Assembly (NCBI GenBank): GCA_020848515.1 | Contig: JADLIA010000052.1 | Span: 1 to 42,390 of the forward strand | Direction: 5' to 3' | DNA: 42,390 nt | From: Rubrivivax sp. | GTDB taxonomy: Bacteria > Pseudomonadota > Gammaproteobacteria > Burkholderiales > Burkholderiaceae_C | In this document: positions 18,461-26,386 of the stretch, piece after piece | Layout of the letters: every line of letters starts with the position of its first letter | Numbering within the stretch: the first letter of the stretch is position 1 | Translations under genes and position numbers: made by a program | The notes under the pieces: generated by a model | The model's database searches: none | The model's input: the letters and a program-made list of their open reading frames with translations, nothing else | Told to the model about the DNA's origin: nothing

Positions 18461-18535
18461 GCCGCCGTAGTTCAATGGATAGAACGAGCGCCTCCTAAGC
18501 GCTAGATACAGGTTCGATTCCTGTCGGTGGTGCCA
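18461..18535 (+). tRNA. tRNA-Arg (anticodon CCT)
   Basis: GCCGCCGTAGTTCAATGGATAGAACGAGCGCCTCCTAAGCGCTAGATACAGGTTCGATTCCTGTCGGTGGTGCCA: cloverleaf arms, CTCCTAA anticodon loop, encoded CCA; TACAAT -10 box upstream. Confidence 0.95.
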
Positions 18536-18571
18536 CCCGCGCCACGTCGCTGCCGCCCGCCGTCCACGTCC

Positions 18572-19786
18572 GTGCCCGCCTACACCTTCGAAGCCCTGCA
18601 AGCCGATGGCAAGTCCCGCCAGGGGGTGATCGAGGCCGACAGCGCCCGCGCCGCGCGCGCCCTGCTGCGCGAACAGGCGCTGGTGCCGCTGACGGTGGAG
18701 CCGGTGACCACCGGCGGCTCGGTGCTGACGCGCCCGCTGGGCGGTGCGCGCGCCTTCAACGCCAGCCAGCTGGCGATCTGGACGCGCCAGCTGGCCGGCC
18801 TGATCGGCGCCGGTCTGCCACTGGAGCGGGCGCTCACCGCCCTGGTGGACGAGGCCGAGCACGAGCGCCAGCGCCACCTGCTGGCGGCGCTGCGCGCCGA
18901 GGTCAACGCCGGCGCGCCGCTGGCGCGGGCCATGGCGCAGCACCCGCGCGACTTCTCGCCGGTGTACACGGCCGTCATCGCGGCGGGCGAACAGGGCGGC
19001 CATCTGGGCCTGGTGCTGGAGCGCCTGGCCGACGACCTGGAAGAGCGCCAGACGCTCAAGGCCAAGCTGATCGGCGCGGCGCTGTACCCGGCCATCGTGA
19101 CCGTGGTGGCGATCGTGATCGTGGTGTTTCTGGTCAGCTACGTGGTGCCGCAGGTGGCTTCGGTGTTCGCCGGCAGCAAGCAGGCCCTGCCCACGCTCAC
19201 GGTGCTGATGATGGCGCTCAGCCAGTTCGTGCGCGCCTGGGGCGGGTGGTTGCTGTTAGCTCTTGGTTTGATAGCTGTTGGCGCACGCCTGGCCTTGCAA
19301 AACGACGGTTTGCGCCAGAAATTCGACGCCGCCTGGCTGCGCCTGCCGCTGATCGGCCGGCTGGCGCGCGGCTACAACGCGGCGCGCTTTGGCGCCACCC
19401 TGGCCATGCTGGCCGGTGCCGGCGTGCCGATTCTGCGCGCGCTGCAGGCGGCCGGCGAGACGCTGCACAACCGCGCCATGCGCGCCGACGCCGAGGACGC
19501 GCTGGTCATGGTGCGCGAAGGCGCGCCGCTGGCGGCGGCGCTGGCGCAAAAGCCCCGCTTTCCCGGCCTGCTGGCCATGTTCGCCCGCATGGGCGAGCAG
19601 ACCGGCCAGTTGCCCGCGATGCTGCAACGCGCCAGCGTCCAGTTGTCGGCCGAAGTACAGCGCCGCGCCCTGCAGCTGGCCACCGTGCTGGAGCCGCTGC
19701 TGATCGTGGTGATGGGCGTGGTGGTGCTGCTGATCGTGCTGGCGGTGATGCTGCCGATCATCCAGTTGAACCAGTGGGTGCGGTGA
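18572..19786 (+). CDS. gspF: Type II secretion/type IV pilus inner-membrane platform protein (GspF/PilC family)
   Basis: PAYTFEALQADGKSRQGVIEADSARAARALLREQALVPLTVEPV...FSPVYTAVIAAGEQGGHLGLVLERLADDLEERQTLKAKLIGAALYPAIV...AMFARMGEQTGQLPAML; GTG start. Confidence 0.92.
   Translation: MPAYTFEALQADGKSRQGVIEADSARAARALLREQALVPLTVEPVTTGGSVLTRPLGGARAFNASQLAIWTRQLAGLIGAGLPLERALTALVDEAEHERQRHLLAALRAEVNAGAPLARAMAQHPRDFSPVYTAVIAAGEQGGHLGLVLERLADDLEERQTLKAKLIGAALYPAIVTVVAIVIVVFLVSYVVPQVASVFAGSKQALPTLTVLMMALSQFVRAWGGWLLLALGLIAVGARLALQNDGLRQKFDAAWLRLPLIGRLARGYNAARFGATLAMLAGAGVPILRALQAAGETLHNRAMRADAEDALVMVREGAPLAAALAQKPRFPGLLAMFARMGEQTGQLPAMLQRASVQLSAEVQRRALQLATVLEPLLIVVMGVVVLLIVLAVMLPIIQLNQWVR
19266..19291 (+). 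repeat. GCTGGCGCTTG-family repeat, copy 6 (partial, within gspF)
   Basis: GTTTGATAGCTGTTGGCGCACGCCTGG. Confidence 0.5.
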
Positions 19787-19848
19787 TGCACGTCGCGCAC
19801 GAGCTTGCCGACCGCGCCCCCACACCCGTGCGCCGAGGAATCATTCGA

Positions 19849-19894
19849 GTCCTTCTGCGTTCTCTGCGTCATCGTTGCGCCCTCTGCGTTCGGA
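19849..19894 (+). repeat. Short-period repeat TCCTTCTGCGTTCTCTGCGTCATCGTTGCGCCCTCTGCGTTCGGATG, related to 15076-15119
   Basis: Aligns almost end to end with CTTTCGCGTCCTTCGCGTGATCTTCGCGCCCTTCGCGTCCGGATG. Confidence 0.7.
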
Positions 19895-19986
19895 TGTCCC
19901 ATGCCATGCGGCCGCAATGACCGTCGCTTGCAGTCAGGTTGCGCCCCCGCGCTCGCCTCGGCGGCGCGGGCGGCTACCATGCTGAC

Positions 19987-20931
19987 ATGACCACTGCCCT
20001 GGACGACAAGCTGGTCGTCGCCATCTCCTCGCGCGCGCTGTTCGATCTGGAAGAGGAAAACCGCCTGTTCGAAAGCGGCGACCCCGAAGGCTATATGCGC
20101 GTGCAGCTGCAGCGGCTGGACACCCCGGCGCGCCCCGGCATCGCGCACGCCATGGTGCGCAAGCTGTTGCGCTTCAACGAAGACGGGGTCGAGCGCGTCG
20201 AGGTGGTGATCCTGTCGCGCAACGACCCGGTCAGCGGCATGCGCATCTTCAACTCCGGCGCGGCGCAGGCGCTGCGGCTGGAGCGCGGCGTGTTCACCCA
20301 GGGGCGCGCGCCCTTCGGCTACCTGCGGCCGCTGCGCGCCGACATCTTTCTGTCGGCCAACGCCGACGACGTGCGCGAGGCGCTGGCGGCCGGCTTTCCG
20401 GCCGCGCACGTGATGGTCGACGCCGCCCCGGCCAGCGACCGTTACCCGGACGAGGTGCGCATTGCCTTCGATGGCGACGCGGTGCTGTTTTCCGACCAGG
20501 CCGAGCAGGTGTTCCAGAAGAAGGGGCTGGCGGCGTTCCAGCGCCACGAGCAGCGCAAGGCCGACGAGCCGCTGCCCGACGGCCCCTTCAAGCCCTTTCT
20601 GGTCGCGCTGCACCGGCTGCAGCAGGCCGGCGTGCCGCACATGCGCATTCGCACCGCCCTGGTGACCGCGCGCGGCGCCCCCGCGCACCGGCGCGCCATC
20701 CAGACCCTGATGCGCTGGAACATCCGCGTCGACGAAGCCATGTTCCTGGGCGGCCTGCCCAAGGGCGAGTTCTTGCGCGAGTTCGAACCCGACTTCTTCT
20801 TCGACGACCAGAGCGGCCACATCGCCCACGCCGCCCGCCACGTGCCGGCCGGCCACGTGCCCGAAGGTGTGACCAATGCCACGCCGGCGGCGGAAACTTC
20901 GCGCCGCCGCCGCCCCTCCAAGCGCCGATGA
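19987..20931 (+). CDS. 5'-nucleotidase (cytosolic 5'-nucleotidase family)
   Basis: DDKLVVAISSRALFDLEEENRLFESGDPEGYMRVQL...FDGDAVLFSDQAEQVFQKKGLAAFQRHE...FLGGLPKGEFLREFEPDFFFDDQ. Confidence 0.85.
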   Translation: MTTALDDKLVVAISSRALFDLEEENRLFESGDPEGYMRVQLQRLDTPARPGIAHAMVRKLLRFNEDGVERVEVVILSRNDPVSGMRIFNSGAAQALRLERGVFTQGRAPFGYLRPLRADIFLSANADDVREALAAGFPAAHVMVDAAPASDRYPDEVRIAFDGDAVLFSDQAEQVFQKKGLAAFQRHEQRKADEPLPDGPFKPFLVALHRLQQAGVPHMRIRTALVTARGAPAHRRAIQTLMRWNIRVDEAMFLGGLPKGEFLREFEPDFFFDDQSGHIAHAARHVPAGHVPEGVTNATPAAETSRRRRPSKRR

Positions 20932-21323
20932 AACCGTCCTTCTGGCACCTGCCCCTCCTGCTGCTGGCCGTCTGGGCTTCGCCCGCGCCGGCCCAGACCG
21001 CTGCCGCGGCGACCACCGCGCCCGGCGCCGCCCGCGTCAGCAAGGGCGAGGCGCAGGCACTGAAGATCTTCCGCATGCTCGACGCCGACGGCGACGGCCG
21101 CATCTCGCGTCAGGAGGCGCAGGTAGGCATTCGCCTCAAGCCTTCGCTGGCCGAGGACTTCCGGCGTGCCGACCTGAACGGCGACGGCCACCTGACCGAG
21201 CAGGAGATCCGCAGCGTCGCCGAACGCCGCCGCGCCGAGCGACTGGAGCGCCGGCGCAAGGAGCAGGCGCTGGCCGCACGCCCCGCCACCGAGCCGCGCA
21301 GCGGCAGCGCCGTACGCCCCTGA
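20928..21323 (+). CDS. EF-hand domain protein with signal peptide
   Basis: Two EF-loops: DADGDGRISRQE and DLNGDGHLTEQE; ATGA overlap with preceding gene. Confidence 0.88.
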   Translation: MKPSFWHLPLLLLAVWASPAPAQTAAAATTAPGAARVSKGEAQALKIFRMLDADGDGRISRQEAQVGIRLKPSLAEDFRRADLNGDGHLTEQEIRSVAERRRAERLERRRKEQALAARPATEPRSGSAVRP

Positions 21324-21350
21324 GCCTTTCATCGGCCGCTGGCATGACGG

Positions 21351-22661
21351 TCATTCCATGCGGCTGAGCAGGGCGCCGACCCAAGGCTGCATGAACTGCC
21401 CCGCCAGCAGGCCCACCAGACCGGCGGCGGCGATCAGCAGCATCGACAGCGCCAGCTGGCGGATCAGCGCGCCGCTGCGCGAGCGCAGCACGAACGACAG
21501 ACTGAACACGATGCTGGTGAACGAGGCCAGCACCGCGCCCACCCCGGCCGTGCCCGGCGGAAGGCCGCCCTGCGCCGCCAGCGAGGCGGCCGCCGCCACC
21601 GAGCTGGCGCTGGACAGCAGGCCACCGACGATGCTGACGAAGTAAAACCCGGCGTCGCCGAACTGCCGCTGCGTCAGCGCGCCCAGCGCGTGCAGCAGCA
21701 GAAAGATCGCCCCGTACTTGAGCGCCTGCGGCAGCGAAAACGGCATGTCCAGGTGAATTTCGGGCGCCACCCCGGCGGCCGAACGGCGACCGCTGCGCAG
21801 GCTGACCCCCACCAGCAGCGCGCTGGCCCCCATCATCAGCAGGAAGGCGGAGAAGGCGCTGATGAGCGCCTCGGGCGCCAGGATCAGCAGCAGCGTGGCG
21901 TTGCGCGCGATCATCGCCACCATCGCCAGCATGATGCCGCGGTAGGCCGTGCCGACGTAGGCCACGCCCACCTCGCGCACCCGTTCGACCAGCTCGATGA
22001 CGGTGAAGTTGCTGTTGATCAGGCCACCAAAAAAGCCCGACAGCTCGGTGCCGCGCGTGCCGTACATCTTCCACAGCACGTAGTTGAAGAAGCCGATGCC
22101 GGCGATCAGGATCACCGCCACCCAGGCGGCGCGCGGCTCGATCAGCCCCCAGGGACCGACGGTGCCCTGCGGCAGCGCCGGATAGATCACGATGGCCAGC
22201 ACCGCCAGCAGGATGGCCGAGCGGATTTCGCCCTCCGACACGCCCATGGAGAAGTCGGCCAGGCGCTCTTTCCAGGCCAGCAGCGCAGTGGCAATCACCA
22301 TCACCGCCGCCGGCGCGATGGTGTGGCCACGCCCGCACATAATGCCGGCCATGCCGGTGACCAGCATGGCGGCCGAGGTGGTCAGCTCGGTGCCCTGGTT
22401 GGCACGCAACGACGAGACGTTGAGGATCAGCACCAGCAGACCGGTCAGTGCCAGCGTGGCCAGCCCGTAGCCCATGCCCAGCGCCCCGCCCATGGTGCCC
22501 AGCAGGCCGATGAAGCCGAAGGTGCGCAGGCCGGCCTCCTTGCCGCGGCGCTCGCGCTCCAGCCCGATCAGCAACCCCAGCGCCAGCCCCAGCGCCAGCC
22601 GCATGAGGATCTGGGTGTAGGGCCAGGCACTGACGGGCAGCAGGGTATCGGTGTCGGACAT
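21351..22661 (-). CDS. MgtC/SapB family membrane protein with DUF4010-like C-terminus
   Basis: LALGLALGLLIGLERERRGKEAGLRTFGFIGLLGTMGGALG...TELSGFFGGLINSNFTVIELVERVREVG. Confidence 0.9.
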   Translation of the reverse strand: MSDTDTLLPVSAWPYTQILMRLALGLALGLLIGLERERRGKEAGLRTFGFIGLLGTMGGALGMGYGLATLALTGLLVLILNVSSLRANQGTELTTSAAMLVTGMAGIMCGRGHTIAPAAVMVIATALLAWKERLADFSMGVSEGEIRSAILLAVLAIVIYPALPQGTVGPWGLIEPRAAWVAVILIAGIGFFNYVLWKMYGTRGTELSGFFGGLINSNFTVIELVERVREVGVAYVGTAYRGIMLAMVAMIARNATLLLILAPEALISAFSAFLLMMGASALLVGVSLRSGRRSAAGVAPEIHLDMPFSLPQALKYGAIFLLLHALGALTQRQFGDAGFYFVSIVGGLLSSASSVAAAASLAAQGGLPPGTAGVGAVLASFTSIVFSLSFVLRSRSGALIRQLALSMLLIAAAGLVGLLAGQFMQPWVGALLSRME

Positions 22662-22779
22662 CCGGGCGATCTTGCCCTATGGATGGGGCCTGCGCAATAT
22701 GACAAAGTCGCGCGCGTGGGCCCGCCGCGACGGGCCTTCAGCCCCGCTTATGGATTCGGCCTTTGGATGTCTTGAATAC

Positions 22780-22829
22780 CGTTCGGGCTGAGCTTGTCGA
22801 AGCCGTTGGACAGGCTCAGGGCGAATGGG
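22780..22829. repeat. REP-like hairpin (CGTTCGGGCTGAGCTTGTC...GACAGGCTCAGGGCGAATG)
   Basis: Arms CGTTCGGGCTGAGCTTGTC and GACAGGCTCAGGGCGAATG are complementary over ~19 nt with a few mismatches; resembles a motif widespread in proteobacterial intergenic regions. Confidence 0.75.
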
Positions 22830-22880
22830 TCGGATTTCAAGACCGGAAGCAAGTCAACGCCCCAAGCCATGGTTAGCATG

Positions 22881-22929
22881 GCTCCCTGCTCCCTGCTCCC
22901 TGCTCCCTGCTCCCTGCTCCCTGCTCCCT
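22881..22929 (+). repeat. Perfect heptanucleotide tandem repeat (GCTCCCT)x7
   Basis: 49 nt of uninterrupted GCTCCCT, 7 nt before the ATG of the ABC transporter ORF. Confidence 0.98.
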
Positions 22930-22936
22930 GCCCACC

Positions 22937-24757
22937 ATGCCCATGCCCCAACGCCTTGCCCAGTTCCAGCAGTTTCTGCGCCAGGTCTGGCGCCTGTCGG
23001 CACCCTACTTCAGCGCCTCGGACGAACGCTGGCGCGCCCGCGGGCTGTTGACGGCCATCGTCGTGCTCAACCTGGGCGCGGTGTACATGCTGGTGCAGAT
23101 CAACGAATGGAACCGCGTGTTCTACGACGCGCTGCAGAACAAGGACGCCGCCGTGTTCTGGACCCAGCTGGGGCGCTTCACGCTGCTGGCGATGGCTTTC
23201 GTGGTGATTGCCGTCTATCGCTTCTACCTGACGCAGCTGCTGCAACTGCGCTGGCGCGCCTGGATGACGCGCGACCTGATGGGCCGCTGGCTGCAGGGCC
23301 AGGCCTTCTACCGCATGGAGCTGGCGCGCTACGCCGGCGCCGCCGTGCCCACCACCGGCGCCACCGGCCTGCCCCACCCCGGCCAGCGCGAGCCCGACAA
23401 CCCCGACCAGCGCCTGCAGGAAGACGTGAACCTGTTCACCGCGCAGACCGTGGGGCTGTCGATGGGCCTGCTCAACGCCGTGGTCACGCTGGCCAGCTTC
23501 GTCGGCATTCTGTGGGGGCTGTCGGGCGCGTTCTCGTTCACGCTGGGTGAACGAACGATCGAGCTGCCAGGCTTCATGGTGTGGCTGGCGCTGCTGTACT
23601 GCATCGCCGGCAGCGTGCTGACGCACTACATCGGCCGCCCGCTGATCGGGCTGAACTTCGAGCAGCAAAAGCGCGAGGCCGACTTTCGGCATCACCTGGT
23701 GCGGGTGCGTGAATACAGCGAGGCCATCGCCCTGGACCGCGGCGAGCGGGTGGAGCAGCGCAACCTGGACACGCGCTTCACCCACCTGCTGGCCAACTAC
23801 CTGCGCCTGATCGGCAAGCAGAAGCAGCTGGTTGGCTTCACCAACCTGTTCGGTCAGGCGGCGGTGGTGTTCCCGTTCATCGTCGCCGCGCCGCGCTTTT
23901 TTTCCGGCGCCATCCAGCTGGGCGAGCTGATGCAGATCGCCAGCGCCTTCGACCGCGTGCAGGGCGCGCTGTCCTGGTTCGTCGAAAACTACGACAGCCT
24001 GGCCAGCTGGCGCGCCACCACCGAGCGCCTGACCAGCTTCGAAGCCGCGATTTCAAAGCAAAATACGGCCGCAGAGCCCACCCAGCAAGCGCCAGCAGCT
24101 ACTGATTCAGGAGTTATCGAAGCGCATGGCCTGAACCTGCGCCTGCCCACCGGAGCCAGCCTGCTGGCCGCAACCGAGCTGCGCGTGGCGCCGGGTGAGC
24201 ACACGTTGGTGCAGGGGCCGTCGGGCAGCGGCAAGTCCACGCTGTTTCGTGCCCTGGCCGGCATCTGGCCCTTCGCGCAAGGGCAGGTGGCGCTGCCGGC
24301 GCGCACCATGTTCATCCCGCAGCGGCCCTACGTCCCGGACGGCGCACTGCGCGACGCGCTGGCCTACCCCGAACCGGCCAGCCGCTACAGCGACGCGCAG
24401 CTGCAGGACGCGCTGCGCGACGCCCTGCTGCCGGCGCTGGCGGCGCGGCTGGATGAGCGTGACAACTGGACGCAGAAGCTCAGCGGTGGCGAGTTGCAGC
24501 GCCTGGCCATTGCCCGCGTGCTGCTGCGGCAACCGGCCTGGGTGCTGGCCGACGAAGCCACCAGCGCGCTCGACGTGGCGGCTGAGCAGCAGCTCTATGC
24601 GCGCCTGAAGGCGCTCACCGAACGGACCGGCGGCGCCCTGGTATCCATCGCCCACCGGCCCGGCGTGGCGGCCTTTCACGACCGGTACTGGCGCTTCGTG
24701 CCGCAAACCGAAGGGTCCGCCGCACGCTACCGCATCGAGTCGGCGGCGCTGGCCTGA
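22937..24757 (+). CDS. ABC transporter ATP-binding protein/permease (SbmA/BacA-like, YddA type)
   Basis: RRWL-type SbmA-like TMD (NRVFYDALQNKDAAVFWTQLGRF...RWRAWMTRDLMGRWLQGQAFYRM) plus NBD (VQGPSGSGKSTLFRALAGIWPF, LSGGELQRLAIARVLLRQPAWVLADEATSALD). Confidence 0.93.
   Translation: MPMPQRLAQFQQFLRQVWRLSAPYFSASDERWRARGLLTAIVVLNLGAVYMLVQINEWNRVFYDALQNKDAAVFWTQLGRFTLLAMAFVVIAVYRFYLTQLLQLRWRAWMTRDLMGRWLQGQAFYRMELARYAGAAVPTTGATGLPHPGQREPDNPDQRLQEDVNLFTAQTVGLSMGLLNAVVTLASFVGILWGLSGAFSFTLGERTIELPGFMVWLALLYCIAGSVLTHYIGRPLIGLNFEQQKREADFRHHLVRVREYSEAIALDRGERVEQRNLDTRFTHLLANYLRLIGKQKQLVGFTNLFGQAAVVFPFIVAAPRFFSGAIQLGELMQIASAFDRVQGALSWFVENYDSLASWRATTERLTSFEAAISKQNTAAEPTQQAPAATDSGVIEAHGLNLRLPTGASLLAATELRVAPGEHTLVQGPSGSGKSTLFRALAGIWPFAQGQVALPARTMFIPQRPYVPDGALRDALAYPEPASRYSDAQLQDALRDALLPALAARLDERDNWTQKLSGGELQRLAIARVLLRQPAWVLADEATSALDVAAEQQLYARLKALTERTGGALVSIAHRPGVAAFHDRYWRFVPQTEGSAARYRIESAALA
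24051..24119 (-). repeat. GCTGGCGCTTG-family repeat, copy 7 (within ABC transporter coding region)
   Basis: Reverse complement ATAACTCCTGAATCAGTAGCTGCTGGCGCTTGCTGGGTGGGCTCTGCGGCCGTATTTTGCTTTGAAA. Confidence 0.85.
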
Positions 24758-24837
24758 GCCCCAGGGTCAGGCATGGGTGGCCAGATCGGCCGCATCGCCC
24801 GTCCCATCGGCGCCACCAGCCACACCCAATGGGAGCA

Positions 24838-25484
24838 TCAGAAGCGGTGCGTGTAGTACACCTGCACGAAGTCCATGCCGGGGTTGGGCTCCTTGATGCC
24901 CAGGTTGGACACATGCTGGTAGCGCAGCCCCAGCGTGGAGCGCGCCTGCGTGCCCCATTGCACGCCGACGCCCAGCATGTCGGAGAACTGGAACGCCGTG
25001 CTGAGCGAACGCTGGGGCGCCACCCGGGTGCGGACAGCAGGCGGGCACCGATCGAGCCTTCGAGGAACAGCGTCGCATGTGCGCCGTCGAGCGGGCGCTC
25101 CAGCCGCAGCACCGGCGAATAGCCCAGCTCCACCAGGTCGCGCGCCCGCGGCACATGCCAGGCCGCCAGCTCGATCTCGTGGCGCAGCCGCAGGCGCCAC
25201 TGGGTGCCCTGCCACAACGGCGCCGCCTGGGTCCAGCCGGCAATCAGGCCGAGCTTGCGCACACCGGCATCGGCCGCTGCGGCGGCCGACAGGCTCCAGT
25301 CCACCCCTTCGGTCACCTGGGCCTGCACGGCGCCGGCGCCACCCCACAGGACGGACAGCAGCAGCGCCGTGCCGCCAGCCCGGCGCAGGTGGCGCCATGG
25401 CGGGCCGGCGGGCCGGCGCGGCACGCTGCGCGGGTGGCAGCGGGTGGTACGGTGGGCGTGTGCCGTCATGGCGGCATCGTACAC
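24838..25484 (-). pseudogene. PagL-like lipid A deacylase/acyloxyacyl hydrolase, interrupted by a -1 nt frameshift near 25031
   Basis: N-terminal half in one frame (VTEGVDWSLSAAAAADAGVRKLGLIAGWTQAAPLWQG...FLEGSIGARLLS), C-terminal half in another (RTRVAPQRSLSTAFQFSDMLGVGVQWG...YQHVSNLGIKEPNPGMDFVQVYYTHRF). Confidence 0.8.
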
Positions 25485-25523
25485 AAGCCGCAGCCTGGGC
25501 GAAACCGCCTGTACCGCGCGCGC

Positions 25524-25552
25524 AACAAGCGCCGCCAGCTATCAAAAACGCA
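25524..25552 (-). repeat. GCTGGCGCTTG-family repeat, copy 8 (partial)
   Basis: Reverse complement GCGTTTTTGATAGCTGGCGGCGCTTGTTG. Confidence 0.75.
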
Positions 25553-25564
25553 ACGTACGAAGCC

Positions 25565-26185
25565 TCAAGGCGCCAGCGTGCTGACGTACTGCGCCGGCAG
25601 CGGTCGCGCCCGCGCCGGCCTGGCCTTGAGCACCGTGCCCACGCTGACGAAGCACAGCGCCTGTTCCGCCTCGCCCAGCCCGAACAGCGTGCGCAGGGGT
25701 GCCGACGCCAGCGCCTTGCCGCTGGTCAGCGCCGCCCCGAAGCCCAGCGCGTGCGCCATCAGCAGCAGGTTCTGAATCGCGCAGCCGGCCGAGACGATGC
25801 GTTCGTGCGGCGGAATGTCGGCATCGTCGTCTCGCAGGCGCACCACCGCCAGCATCAGCAAGGGAGCGCGAAACGCCTTCTCGCGCGCCTGCCCGATCTG
25901 CTCGTCCGTGGCCTGGGGGTCGCGCTGCACCAGGGCCGCCGCGAACGCCTCGGCCAGGCGCGGGCGCGCCGCGTCCGGCACCAGGATGAAGCGCCAGGGC
26001 AGCAGCGTGTGATGGTCGGGCGCGCTGGCGGCGGCGCCCAGGATGCGCTCGGTCTGCGCTGCATCCGGGCCGGGCAGGCCCAGGCGGCGCGGCAGCACCG
26101 TGTGGCGACCGTGGATCAGCGCCTGTGCCAGCTCGTCGCTGCCGCGCGGGCGTACGGCGGCGGTCAGGGGAACGAGGTCGGTCAT
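25565..26185 (-). CDS. Nitroreductase family protein
   Basis: LGAAASAPDHHTLLPWRFILVPDAARPRLAEAFAAALVQRD...SAGCAIQNLLLMAHALGFGAALTSGKALASAPLRTLFGLGEAEQALCFVSVGT. Confidence 0.88.
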   Translation of the reverse strand: MTDLVPLTAAVRPRGSDELAQALIHGRHTVLPRRLGLPGPDAAQTERILGAAASAPDHHTLLPWRFILVPDAARPRLAEAFAAALVQRDPQATDEQIGQAREKAFRAPLLMLAVVRLRDDDADIPPHERIVSAGCAIQNLLLMAHALGFGAALTSGKALASAPLRTLFGLGEAEQALCFVSVGTVLKARPARARPLPAQYVSTLAP

Positions 26186-26386
26186 GCCCGGCAGCCTGGC
26201 CTGACGCTCGAATCGCCGGGTCTGCACAAGGTCACCGGTGGGGGCACAGGGTGTACCAGGATCATCGTCATACGCACAGTCAAGCCCGGGCATTCGGTCC
26301 GTCACGACGTCCCTGCCACGAACCCGTTCCGGCCCCGTCGCCGGCCGCGAACCATGTCCGCACCCTACACCGGCACGCAGCAGCCA

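Noticed and set aside
18461-18535. tRNA-Arg as an integration site of a genomic island
   Set aside because: No integrase, attachment-site duplication or atypical gene content is visible nearby.
22881-22929. Heptamer tract as a CRISPR or direct-repeat array
   Set aside because: Contiguous 7-nt units with no spacers; it is a simple tandem repeat.
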